A stretch of DNA of 64,000 nt from Paraburkholderia mimosarum LMG 23256 = NBRC 106338. GTDB taxonomy: Bacteria; Pseudomonadota; Gammaproteobacteria; Burkholderiales; Burkholderiaceae. Made by a program: the position numbers and the translations under genes. Positions 37,196-44,909 of this stretch are shown in pieces. The notes beneath the pieces were generated by a model. That model had not been told where the DNA came from. It was given only the letters and a program-made list of their open reading frames with translations, and did not search any database. The stretch is taken from NCBI RefSeq assembly GCF_000739815.1, contig NZ_BBJJ01000030.1, forward strand, positions 1 to 64,000, given 5' to 3'. The number at the start of each line of letters is the position of its first letter. Position 1 is the stretch's first letter.

Positions 37196-38092
37196 ATGTC
37201 CCTCTACTCGCTTCTCGGCGCGCTCGAGATCGGCCTGATCTTCAGTCTCGTGGCCCTCGGGGTATTGATCTCGTTTCGCATCCTCAACTTCCCCGATCTC
37301 ACCGTGGACGGCAGCTTTCCGCTGGGCGGCGCCGTGGCGGCGACGCTCATCGCCGCGGGCCACAATCCTTTTTTGGCCACCGCGTGCGCGATCGCTGCGG
37401 GCGCAATTGCCGGCTTCATCACCGGCTGGCTCAATGTGCGCCTGAAAATCATGGACCTGCTCGCGAGCATCCTGATGATGATCGCGCTCTACTCGATCAA
37501 CCTGCGCGTGATGGGCGCGCCGAACGTGCCGCTCATTTCGGAATCGACGGTGTTCACGATCCTCCAGCCCGCGTGGCTGCCCGACTACGTCCTGCGCCCG
37601 CTCGCGCTTTTGGTGGTCGCGCTGGTCGCGAAATTCGGTCTGGACTGGTTCTTTTCGTCGCAATACGGCCTCGCGTTGCGCGCGACCGGCGCAAATCCGC
37701 GCATGGCGCGTGCGCAAGGCATCGCTACGGGCCGCGCGACGCTGGCCGGCATGGCGCTTTCGAACGCGCTCGTCGCGCTGGCCGGCGCGCTCTTCGCGCA
37801 AACGCAGGGCGGCGCGGATATTTCGATGGGCATCGGCACCATCGTGATCGGGCTTGCAGCCGTGATCATCGGCGAAAGCATCCTGCCCGCGCGCCGGCTC
37901 GTGCTGACCACGCTCGCCGCCGTGCTCGGCGCGATTCTCTATCGCTTCTTCATCGCGCTCGCGCTCAATAGCGACTTCATCGGCCTGAAGGCGCAGGACC
38001 TGAATCTCGTCACCGCCGTACTCGTGACGATCGCGCTCGTCCTGCCCGCGACGCGCAAGAAGCTGTTCGGCCGCAGGAACGGGAGGGCATGA
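37196..38092 (+). CDS. ABC transporter permease, TrpY-like
   Basis: This 298-residue permease has about eight hydrophobic segments and the family motif FRILNFPDLTVDGSFPLGGAVAA at residues 28-50, which marks the TrpY-type branch of LivH-like permeases. ALRATGANPRMARAQGI is the coupling region. The reading frame runs open far upstream into the preceding gene's antisense-like frame, but family similarity starts at the ATG at 37196. Its stop is one base before the ATPase gene start. A single permease gene implies a homodimeric channel. Confidence 0.86.
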   Translation: MSLYSLLGALEIGLIFSLVALGVLISFRILNFPDLTVDGSFPLGGAVAATLIAAGHNPFLATACAIAAGAIAGFITGWLNVRLKIMDLLASILMMIALYSINLRVMGAPNVPLISESTVFTILQPAWLPDYVLRPLALLVVALVAKFGLDWFFSSQYGLALRATGANPRMARAQGIATGRATLAGMALSNALVALAGALFAQTQGGADISMGIGTIVIGLAAVIIGESILPARRLVLTTLAAVLGAILYRFFIALALNSDFIGLKAQDLNLVTAVLVTIALVLPATRKKLFGRRNGRA

Positions 38093-38093
38093 A

Positions 38094-38888
38094 ATGCTCA
38101 GCGCCAAAGACCTCAAGCTGACCTTCAACCCCGGCACGCCGATCGAAACGCGTGCGCTGCGCGGTCTCGACCTCGAGATTCCGAGCGGCCAGTTCGTCGC
38201 CGTGATCGGCTCGAACGGCGCGGGCAAGTCCACCTTCCTCAACGCGATCAGCGGCGACCAGATGGTGGATAGCGGATCGATCACGATCGACGGTCAGGAC
38301 GTCACGAAAAGAGAGGCGTGGGACCGGGCGCATCTCGTTGCACGCGTGTTCCAGGATCCCATGGCCGGCACCTGCGAAGCGCTCACGATTGAAGAGAACA
38401 TGGCGCTCGCCATGGCGCGCGGCAAACGCCGCGGCTTCGGCCCCGCGCTGAAAAAGCAGGATCGCGAACGGTTCCGCGCGAAGCTTCGCCTCCTGAATCT
38501 GGGGCTCGAAAACCGCCTGTCCGATCGAATCGGGCTGCTTTCGGGCGGTCAACGCCAGGCGGTGAGCCTGCTGATGGCGTCGCTGCAGCCATCGCGCATC
38601 CTGCTGCTCGACGAGCACACGGCGGCGCTCGATCCGAAAACGGCGGGGTTCGTGCTCGAACTGACCGCGCGCATCGTCGAGGAATCGAAGCTCACGACCA
38701 TGATGGTCACGCACAGCATGCGCCAGGCGCTCGACTACGGCCAGCGCACCGTGATGCTGCACCAGGGTCAGGTGGTGCTCGACGTCTCGGGCGACACGCG
38801 CCGCGGCCTCGACGTGCCAGACCTGTTGCGCCTGTTCGAGCAGAACCGCCACGAGAAGCTGGACGACGACGCGCTGCTGTTGGGCTGA
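38094..38888 (+). CDS. ABC transporter ATP-binding protein, TrpZ-like
   Basis: This 264-residue ATPase has Walker A GSNGAGKSTF, signature LSGGQRQAVSLLMA, Walker B ILLLDEHTAALDP and H-loop VTHSMRQAL. The His after the Walker B Glu (LLDEHTAALDP rather than DEPT) is typical of this subfamily. It energises import through the TrpY-like permease and is the last gene of the unit. Confidence 0.88.
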   Translation: MLSAKDLKLTFNPGTPIETRALRGLDLEIPSGQFVAVIGSNGAGKSTFLNAISGDQMVDSGSITIDGQDVTKREAWDRAHLVARVFQDPMAGTCEALTIEENMALAMARGKRRGFGPALKKQDRERFRAKLRLLNLGLENRLSDRIGLLSGGQRQAVSLLMASLQPSRILLLDEHTAALDPKTAGFVLELTARIVEESKLTTMMVTHSMRQALDYGQRTVMLHQGQVVLDVSGDTRRGLDVPDLLRLFEQNRHEKLDDDALLLG

Positions 38889-38913
38889 AGCGCCGCGCTT
38901 CGCGCAAGGGATG

Positions 38914-38944
38914 CCTGCCCCTCGTTCGAGGCCGCGGGCTTTTT
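38914..38944 (+). terminator. Probable terminator of the TrpXYZ-like operon
   Basis: A hairpin with outer stem 38914-38919/38935-38940 and inner stem CCTCG/CGAGG, with a small internal loop, is followed by TTTT. It starts 25 bases after the ATPase stop. Confidence 0.6.
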
Positions 38945-39038
38945 CCATGGCTTTGCGAAGATTCCCGGGAAAGGGCGGCGAATCCGGCGCGCTATAATTT
39001 TCCGTTTTCATTGCCTTCGTCGGCACCAAGGATCACAC

Positions 39039-39380
39039 ATGAGCACATTGCCCCCCTGCCCGAAATGCAATTCCGCGTTTACGTACGAGGATAACGGCGT
39101 CTACATCTGCCCGGAGTGCGCGCACGAATGGTCGGCGCAAGAAGCCGCGCCGGCCGAAGCCGCCGGCAAGGTTTATCGCGATTCGGCCGGAAATGTCCTG
39201 CACGACGGGGATACCGTCACGGTCATCAAGGACCTGAAACTCAAGGGTTCGGGCGGCGTGATCAAGATGGGCACCAAGGTGAAAAACATCCGGCTCGTGG
39301 ACAGCGACCACGATATCGACTGCAAGATCGACGGCTTTGGCGCCATGAGCCTGAAGTCGGAATTCGTCAGGAAAGCGTGA
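39039..39380 (+). CDS. yjdM: YjdM/PhnA zinc-ribbon family protein
   Basis: This 113-residue protein has an N-terminal zinc ribbon (CPKC near residue 8 and CPEC near 25). The conserved PhnA domain follows: DSAGNVLHDGDTVTVIKDLKLKGS, VKNIRLVDSDHDIDCKIDGFG, ending MSLKSEFVRKA. The length is that of E. coli YjdM. The family was named for alkylphosphonate uptake, but no phosphonate genes are present here and that role is doubtful. It stands alone with its own upstream spacer. Confidence 0.9.
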   Translation: MSTLPPCPKCNSAFTYEDNGVYICPECAHEWSAQEAAPAEAAGKVYRDSAGNVLHDGDTVTVIKDLKLKGSGGVIKMGTKVKNIRLVDSDHDIDCKIDGFGAMSLKSEFVRKA

Positions 39381-39709
39381 CCAGCGGCACGTGGGTCAAC
39401 GGGGGCGGCTCCTGCCCCCCGCGATGTCGGCAGACAAGCCGAATATCTGCTTCGGACTCCGACTCAATTCAAGCGCGTTTCCCGAATACCTGAACGTTCA
39501 CTGCGCACCATGGCGTGACGCTCGCGCCAGTCGTTTCGACAAACGCGCGACCGAAGGGCAAATCGCGACATGCGCCGTGCTCCTTGCATTATCCGGCGAT
39601 GCGATCGATCATAGGCTGGCTGTCCGTACGCCGGAGCGCCGCCCGAACGATTGTTCAGCAAATTTGCGTGCAACTGTATATGGCCAGCGCAGCGGCGCCG
39701 AACCACACT

Positions 39710-39740
39710 GCTTGAGGCGCCGCCTTCGGGCGCCTCAAGC
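39710..39740 (+). promoter_or_regulatory. 12-bp perfect stem-loop upstream of the aminotransferase gene
   Basis: GCTTGAGGCGCC (39710-39721) pairs fully with 39729-39740 around a seven-base loop. There is no U-run. It lies 79 bases before the start codon and abuts the tandem repeat, so it may be a leader structure. Confidence 0.55.
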
Positions 39741-39799
39741 AGCCAGTTTCGCAGCCCGTTTCGCAGCCAATTCCGCAGCCAATTCCGCAGCTCACTTCC
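39739..39799. repeat. 12-base tandem repeat, four full copies and a degenerate fifth
   Basis: Units start at 39739, 39751, 39763 and 39775 (GCAGCCAGTTTC, GCAGCCCGTTTC, then two identical GCAGCCAATTCC), with a decayed copy at 39787. The unit is a multiple of three and in frame with the aminotransferase, where it would read Ala-Ala-x-x. Confidence 0.7.
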
Positions 39800-39819
39800 A
39801 GGCAAGCCAGGTACCCACG

Positions 39820-41097
39820 ATGAACGACAACGCGCTCCACCCCGATCCGCTGACCACTTCGCGCGCAGCGGCGGCAGCGGCCGAGGCCGCGCCCGTCCCT
39901 TGCCCTGTCGTCGATACGCTCGACCGCATCCTTCCCGAGGAACCGCTCCTCATGATGGGCGCGGGCCCCGTGCCGATTCCCGACGCCGTGGCCAAGGCCA
40001 ACTCGGTCGTCATCAATCACCTCGGCGATACCATGGCGCGCGTCATCGATCAGGTGAAGACGATGGCGCGCTACGTGTTCCAGACCCGCTCGAACTGGGT
40101 GCTCGGTGTGGCCGGCCCGGGGTCGGCGGCAATGGAAATGGCGATCTCCAACCTCGCGTGGCCGGGCACGCGCGTGCTCTCCATCGTCAACGGCTTCTTC
40201 AGCGCGCGCATGGCCGAAATGGCGCGCCGCGTGGGCGCCGAGGTCACCACGCTCGACGTCGCCGACCGCGAGATCGCCTCGCTCGACGCCGTGAAGCAGG
40301 CCATCGAGCGCACGCGCCCTGCCATCGTCACGATCGTGCACGGGGAAACGTCGAACACGGTCTGGAATCGCGAACTCAGGGAAATCGTGCAGCTCGCCAA
40401 GGCCGCCGGCGCGCTCGTGGTGGTGGACGCCGTGTGCACGCTGAGCACCATGCCGCTCGACATGGACGCATGGGGCATCGACGTCGTGATCACGGGCGGT
40501 CAAAAGGGCCTCTCGTCGATTCCCGGCGTTTCGCTGATCGCCTTCTCGGACGCCGCCTGGGAGCGCGTGCGCACGCGCACTACGCCGAACACCCACTGGT
40601 GCCTCGACGCCATGCTCGCCGAAAACTTCTGGCACAACGCCGGCTATCACTACACCGCGCCCGTTTCCGGCGTGCTCGCGCTGCATGAGGCACTGCGCCT
40701 CGTTTGCACGGAAACGCTGGAAAAGCGTTATGCGCGCCATCTGCGCTGCTCGCTGGCGCTGCAAAGCGGCGTGGGCGCGCTGGGCCTCGCGCTCTACACG
40801 CCGCAGAGTTGCCGCCTCAACTCCGTGGTCGGCATCGCCCTTCCCGAGGGCGTCACCGCGCGCGAGGTCTGCAATCACATCTCGCAGCAATATCAGGTGG
40901 AGATCGCGGGATCGTTCGGTCTCCCGATCGTTCGCATCGGGCAGATGGGCGAGCAGTGCCGCGAGCACCACCTCTTTCGCACCGTGCACGCGCTGGGCCG
41001 CACGATGAGCGATCTTGGCGTGAAGGTCGACCTGCCCGCCGGCGTCGCCGCGCTCGAAGAGTCGCTCTCGGCCAGTTCGCGCGAAACGCGGCGCTAA
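39820..41097 (+). CDS. Class V PLP-dependent aminotransferase (alanine-glyoxylate / pyridoxamine-pyruvate aminotransferase-like)
   Basis: This is a 425-residue fold-type I enzyme. The N-terminal LLMMGAGPVPIPDAV and AGPGSAAMEMAISNL form the phosphate-binding part. VVVDAVCTLSTMPLDMDAWGID provides the cofactor-ring Asp, and the PLP lysine is in TGGQKGLSSIPG. The C-terminal substrate lobe has HYTAPVSGVLALHEAL. This is the alanine-glyoxylate/serine-pyruvate group; pyridoxamine-pyruvate aminotransferase is a close alternative, and sequence cannot decide the amino donor. The ATG at 39820 is chosen where similarity begins, with AGG nine bases upstream. It is convergent with the methyltransferase gene. 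Confidence 0.82.
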   Translation: MNDNALHPDPLTTSRAAAAAAEAAPVPCPVVDTLDRILPEEPLLMMGAGPVPIPDAVAKANSVVINHLGDTMARVIDQVKTMARYVFQTRSNWVLGVAGPGSAAMEMAISNLAWPGTRVLSIVNGFFSARMAEMARRVGAEVTTLDVADREIASLDAVKQAIERTRPAIVTIVHGETSNTVWNRELREIVQLAKAAGALVVVDAVCTLSTMPLDMDAWGIDVVITGGQKGLSSIPGVSLIAFSDAAWERVRTRTTPNTHWCLDAMLAENFWHNAGYHYTAPVSGVLALHEALRLVCTETLEKRYARHLRCSLALQSGVGALGLALYTPQSCRLNSVVGIALPEGVTAREVCNHISQQYQVEIAGSFGLPIVRIGQMGEQCREHHLFRTVHALGRTMSDLGVKVDLPAGVAALEESLSASSRETRR

Positions 41098-41166
41098 GCG
41101 CAACGCCGTATGCGGCGCCATGTGCGTCGTTGAGCACGTGCGGCCGCGTGGCGCGCCGCGAAGCGC

Positions 41167-41925
41167 TCATAGCCGTCGCGCTCGCACACAAATGAACGCC
41201 GGCGCCTGCGCGAGTTCTGCGTACAGTGCCGGCGATACCGCTTTCATTTCCGGTTGCGGCTCGGGCTCGAGCACCCGCTCGATCGCCCAGCCCGTTTCCG
41301 TGAGCGCATTGAAGATGTCCGCAAGCGGCCGCCTGAACGCTTCCACCCACGGCTTGGGCTCGCCGAAGCCGCCCCAGTGCAGGCCAAACCGCGTCGTCTG
41401 GAAGTAGCTGCGCGAGCCGCGCGTGCGCGTGTCGATCCAGTCGCGCATGGGGTGCGACATCGAAAACACCAGCAGCGCGCCGGGACGCGCCACGCGGTGG
41501 AACTCCCGAAAGGCCGGTGCGAGATGCTCGACGTAGTCGAGCGCCAGCGAGCACACGATGCGATCGACCACCGCATCGGCCAGCCAGTCGAGCGGGCGCC
41601 CGAGATCGCCCACTGCGATCTCGACAGCGAGACCCGCGCAACGCGCTTTCGCCAGTTCGACCATCGCAGGCGTTACGTCGAAGGCCTGCACGCGCGCGCC
41701 CTCGCGCGCCAGCTCCGCGCTCACGATGCCGGGCCCGCAGCCCGCGTCGAGCACGTCTAGCCCCGCCACCGCGCCAAGCAGCGAGCGCGTGGCGGGCCGC
41801 TCGTAGAGCGCGTTGTGCGGCTTGCCGGGCGCCTGCTCGGCATAGCGCCCGGCGAACTGCGTGTAGCTGGCGCGGCCCGGCAGTTCGTTGGCCGTTGCGT
41901 CGGGGTTCTTTTCGTCGGTGGACAT
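41167..41925 (-). CDS. Class I SAM-dependent methyltransferase
   Basis: This 252-residue enzyme has motif I VLDAGCGPGIVSAEL (about 47-61), the acidic end of beta-2 in VQAFDVTPAMVE, VGDLGRPLDWL, and the C-terminal PGALLVFSMSHPMRDW. It is a methyltransferase of the UbiE/type 11 group; the substrate is unknown. The start MSTDEKN at 41925 gives the normal N-terminus, but an ATG at 41964 preceded by GGTGG is also possible. Its neighbours give no clue to the pathway. Confidence 0.78.
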   Translation of the reverse strand: MSTDEKNPDATANELPGRASYTQFAGRYAEQAPGKPHNALYERPATRSLLGAVAGLDVLDAGCGPGIVSAELAREGARVQAFDVTPAMVELAKARCAGLAVEIAVGDLGRPLDWLADAVVDRIVCSLALDYVEHLAPAFREFHRVARPGALLVFSMSHPMRDWIDTRTRGSRSYFQTTRFGLHWGGFGEPKPWVEAFRRPLADIFNALTETGWAIERVLEPEPQPEMKAVSPALYAELAQAPAFICVRARRL

Positions 41926-42024
41926 GAGAGCGCGAGGAAGCGGATTGAATACGCCATTGTCCACCGTTTTGTCCGCCGTTTGGCGCAGCCGACCACCACC
42001 ACACCAACGCCAGGCGAGCCCAGA

Positions 42025-43194
42025 CTAGAACAGCATCGAAATGCCCGCCATGCCGACGAACTGCGCGTTCGTCGATGACGGCGACGCATTCTGCGAGTCG
42101 CCGACGGTCGCCACAGCGCCGCCCACATTGCCCCTCGCGCCGAGCGTCTGGCCGCCCGCACGCTGATACGCCTGCAAGGCATAGAGCGTGGTGCGCTTCG
42201 AAAGATGCCATGATTCGCGTAGCGAGTACTGCCGATAGCGCGCCGCGCTCGTGATGCCATTGGCCTTCGCGGCCATCGTGTACGAGAACGCGGCCGCCAG
42301 ATCGAACTCAGGCGTTGCGCGCCATGCGGCGAGTGCGCCGTAGGTGTTGAACACGGCCGTGTTCGCAAACGCCGCGGTGCCGCCCGCCAGATATTGCACG
42401 TTGGTGTAGTTCAGGCCAAACGTGAAGTCGCCCAGCGTGTAGTTGCCCGCGGCGGCGATGTTTTGCACCGCCCGCGCCGACGCATATCCGCGATTCACCG
42501 CTGAGATGGCAAACGAGCCCGAAGCGTTTGGATCAAAACCCGCTGTGCGGCCCGTGTTATTCAGGCGCAGATAGCCTGCCGCAAGGCTGAGCGGGCCGCC
42601 CGTGTAGCGCAGCGCGGCGCTCACGCTCTGCCCCTTGCCCGGACTCCCCGCGATGCCGCTGAAGCCGTATAGCGCGCTCGCGCTCACGCCCTTGAACACC
42701 GGGGATACATAGGTGAGCGCATTGTTGATGCGCACCGTGGTATTGAGGCTGTCGTAGTCGCCGGGATGGGAACCCGTTGCGCCCGTGAGCCAGCTGTTCG
42801 CGGCGAGCGCACCGACGAAGAGCATATAGGGCGTGTACTGGCGGCCCATCGTCAGGGTGCCGTAGGTGTCGTTGGCGAGGCCCACGTAGGCCTGCCGGTT
42901 GAAAAGCCGGCCGGCCGACACTGCGGCGCCCGTGTTCGCGTCGAAGCCCGCCTGCAGGTCGAAGATCGCGCGGGTGCCGCCACCCAGATCTTCGTTGCCG
43001 CGAAGTCCGAACTTGGAGGCATACAGGTTGCCGTGGCGCAGGTAGACGTTCGAGCTACCGTTCTGGTTGTTGACGTAGCTGATCGCGTCGTCGACCGTAC
43101 CGTACAGCGTCACGTTCGATTGCGCCTGAACGGACGCCACGTCACAGAGGGCTGCCGCAAGCAGGAAGGCGCGCGTTTTTGCGTGTCTGTTCAT
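42025..43194 (-). CDS. Gram-negative general porin (OmpC-like, Burkholderia type)
   Basis: This 389-residue outer membrane protein has a signal peptide (cleavage VQA-QS) and the family opening SNVTLYGTVDDAISYVNNQ. Alternating beta strands include SKFGLRGNEDLGGGTRAIFDLQ and GTLTMGRQYTP, and the terminal Phe of GISMLF is the BAM recognition signal. It should be a 16-stranded trimeric porin. It is divergent from the MFS transporter and GH31 genes, so it may supply their substrate across the outer membrane. Confidence 0.92.
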   Translation of the reverse strand: MNRHAKTRAFLLAAALCDVASVQAQSNVTLYGTVDDAISYVNNQNGSSNVYLRHGNLYASKFGLRGNEDLGGGTRAIFDLQAGFDANTGAAVSAGRLFNRQAYVGLANDTYGTLTMGRQYTPYMLFVGALAANSWLTGATGSHPGDYDSLNTTVRINNALTYVSPVFKGVSASALYGFSGIAGSPGKGQSVSAALRYTGGPLSLAAGYLRLNNTGRTAGFDPNASGSFAISAVNRGYASARAVQNIAAAGNYTLGDFTFGLNYTNVQYLAGGTAAFANTAVFNTYGALAAWRATPEFDLAAAFSYTMAAKANGITSAARYRQYSLRESWHLSKRTTLYALQAYQRAGGQTLGARGNVGGAVATVGDSQNASPSSTNAQFVGMAGISMLF

Positions 43195-43258
43195 CAGGTC
43201 TCCTCATGTTATTGCACGAACCAGCGCATGAATGGACAGTCCGGCGCGTGCAAATTTC

Positions 43259-43272
43259 TTGTCATCTGACAA
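43259..43272. promoter_or_regulatory. Candidate GntR-type operator near the porin gene
   Basis: TTGTCA-TC-TGACAA is a perfect inverted repeat with a two-base centre, 65 bases upstream of the porin start. The TTGT/ACAA ends resemble operators of GntR-family regulators (FadR/FCD type). Confidence 0.45.
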
Positions 43273-43476
43273 CCGATGTCAGGATGAGCGAGGGCATCGT
43301 AGGTTTGACAAAGACCAACGTCAAGCACAGGAGCCTCGCCACGCAAGCTAGTTGAAAGATGCCTGATCTACCTCAAACCGCCCAGAATATTGCGCCCACT
43401 GGCGTGGTCCCCGCTGTCCGCGCACCTTGACACCGACCGGCCGCAAACATAGCATCTGGCGGCAGATCAGATGTGC

Positions 43477-43489
43477 GTCATCGTATGAC
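43477..43489. promoter_or_regulatory. Related dyad upstream of the MFS gene
   Basis: GTCAT-CGT-ATGAC, 113 bases before the MFS start codon, shares the GTCA/TGAC half-sites of the dyad at 43259 but has a different spacing. Confidence 0.35.
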
Positions 43490-43601
43490 ATAGCAGCGGT
43501 GTACCAGTGGCATAAATACTCGCATGTGAGAACCATCTCTTTAATTAGTAAAGCGAACCTATTTTCGCCCAACAACAACCCGGGAACATGGGGAGACAAC
43601 A

Positions 43602-44870
43602 TTGAAAACAGTCAAAGGCCTGCGCTGGTGGATCATCGCCCTCGTCTGCGCGGGCACCATCCTGAACTATCTCGCGCGCAACTCACTGTCGGTGCTCGCG
43701 CCCGAACTCACCCATGCGCTGAACTTCAGCACCCAGCAGTACTCGTATATCGTTGCAGCGTTCCAGATCGGCTACACGATCATGCAACCCGTCTGCGGCA
43801 TCATCGTCGACCTCGTGGGGCTGCGTATCGGCTTCGCGCTGTTCGCGGCGCTGTGGTCCGCCGCGGGCGTCATGCACGGCTTCGCCACGGGGTGGCTGTC
43901 GCTCGGCGCAATGCGCGGTTTGCTCGGGCTCTTCGAAGCCGCCGCCATTCCTTCCGGCCTCAAGGCCGTGGCGGAATGGTTTCCCGACCGGCAGAAGTCG
44001 GTGGCAGTCGGCTATTTCAATGCGGGCACGTCACTCGGTGCCGTACTCGCGCCGCCCGTCGTCATCTTCTTTTCGCTGCGCTTTGGCTGGCAAACGGCGT
44101 TCATCGTGACGGGCGCGGTCGGCTTCGTCTGGGCCGCCGCGTGGTACGTGCTCTATCGCGCGCCCGCCGCCCACCCGCGCATCAGCGAGAGTGAGCGTGC
44201 ATTGATCATGGAAGGTCAAAGCCGCCCCTCGGGGGAAGGCAAGGCGCGCACGCGCGACGTCGTGGCCTCGCGCCGCTTCTGGGCGATCGCGCTGCCGCGC
44301 TTTTTCGCCGAGCCGGCGTGGCAGACCTTCAGCTTCTGGATTCCGCTCTATCTCGCCACTGAGCGGCATATGGACCTCAAGCAGATTGCCGCATTCGCGT
44401 GGCTGCCGTTCGTCGCAGCAGACCTGGGCGGCATTCTCGGCGGCTACCTCTCGCCCTTCCTGATGCGCCATTTCCGTTTGTCGCTGCTTTGGTCGCGCGT
44501 GACGGGCGTCGTACTCGGCGCGTTCATGATGATCGGGCCCGCGTGCATCGGGCTCGTCGCTTCGCCCTATACGGCCATCGCGCTCTTCTGCGTGGGCGGC
44601 TTCGCGCACCAGATGATCTCCACGCTCGTCAACACGCTCGCCGCCGACGTGTTCGATTCGCGCGAAGTCGGCACGGCGAGCGGCTTCGCGGGCATGGCCG
44701 CGTGGATCGGCGGCCTGAGCTTCTCGCTCATGGTCGGGGCGCTCGCCGACAAGGTGGGCTACGGCCCGCTGTTCGCGAGCCTGGGCGCGTTCGACCTGAT
44801 AGGCGCCGCACTGCTCGTGTGGCTCATCCGCGGACAGTCCCGCGGCGATTACGGACTGGCGCGCGCATGA
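43602..44870 (+). CDS. MFS transporter, anion:cation symporter (ACS) type, TTG start
   Basis: This 422-residue permease has 12 membrane segments. The opening RWWIIALVCAGTILNYLARNSLSVLAPEL and GLFEAAAIPSGLKAVAEWFP are typical of the ACS family, which takes up sugar acids, hexuronates and related organic anions by proton symport. The start is TTG at 43602, because GGGGAG lies seven bases upstream and no in-frame ATG fits; an ATG at 43588 is out of frame. It lies 39 bases before the GH31 gene, so it may import the GH31 substrate or a product of it. Confidence 0.87.
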   Translation: MKTVKGLRWWIIALVCAGTILNYLARNSLSVLAPELTHALNFSTQQYSYIVAAFQIGYTIMQPVCGIIVDLVGLRIGFALFAALWSAAGVMHGFATGWLSLGAMRGLLGLFEAAAIPSGLKAVAEWFPDRQKSVAVGYFNAGTSLGAVLAPPVVIFFSLRFGWQTAFIVTGAVGFVWAAAWYVLYRAPAAHPRISESERALIMEGQSRPSGEGKARTRDVVASRRFWAIALPRFFAEPAWQTFSFWIPLYLATERHMDLKQIAAFAWLPFVAADLGGILGGYLSPFLMRHFRLSLLWSRVTGVVLGAFMMIGPACIGLVASPYTAIALFCVGGFAHQMISTLVNTLAADVFDSREVGTASGFAGMAAWIGGLSFSLMVGALADKVGYGPLFASLGAFDLIGAALLVWLIRGQSRGDYGLARA

Positions 44871-44909
44871 GCGTCCGTGTCAGCGCCTCGCAAGACAAAG
44901 GAAATACCG

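Larger units (their letters stand above)
39381..39819. other. 439-base gap upstream of the aminotransferase gene
   Basis: The aminotransferase frame stays open through this gap (from 39391), but the translation is Arg/Ala-rich and lacks family character. The gap contains a 12-bp-stem hairpin and a 12-base tandem repeat, listed separately. No other gene is seen. Confidence 0.45.
43195..43601. promoter_or_regulatory. 407-base divergent promoter region between porin and MFS genes
   Basis: There is no gene in this stretch. It carries two related dyads with GTCA/TGAC half-sites, one towards each gene, listed separately. Promoter boxes could not be assigned with confidence. Confidence 0.5.

Noticed and set aside
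39739..39799. A CRISPR-like array
   Set aside because: The units are 12 bases long and directly adjacent, without spacers.
41103..41116. CGCCG-TATG-CGGCG hairpin between the aminotransferase and methyltransferase genes
   Set aside because: Only five base pairs and no U-run; not enough to call a terminator.
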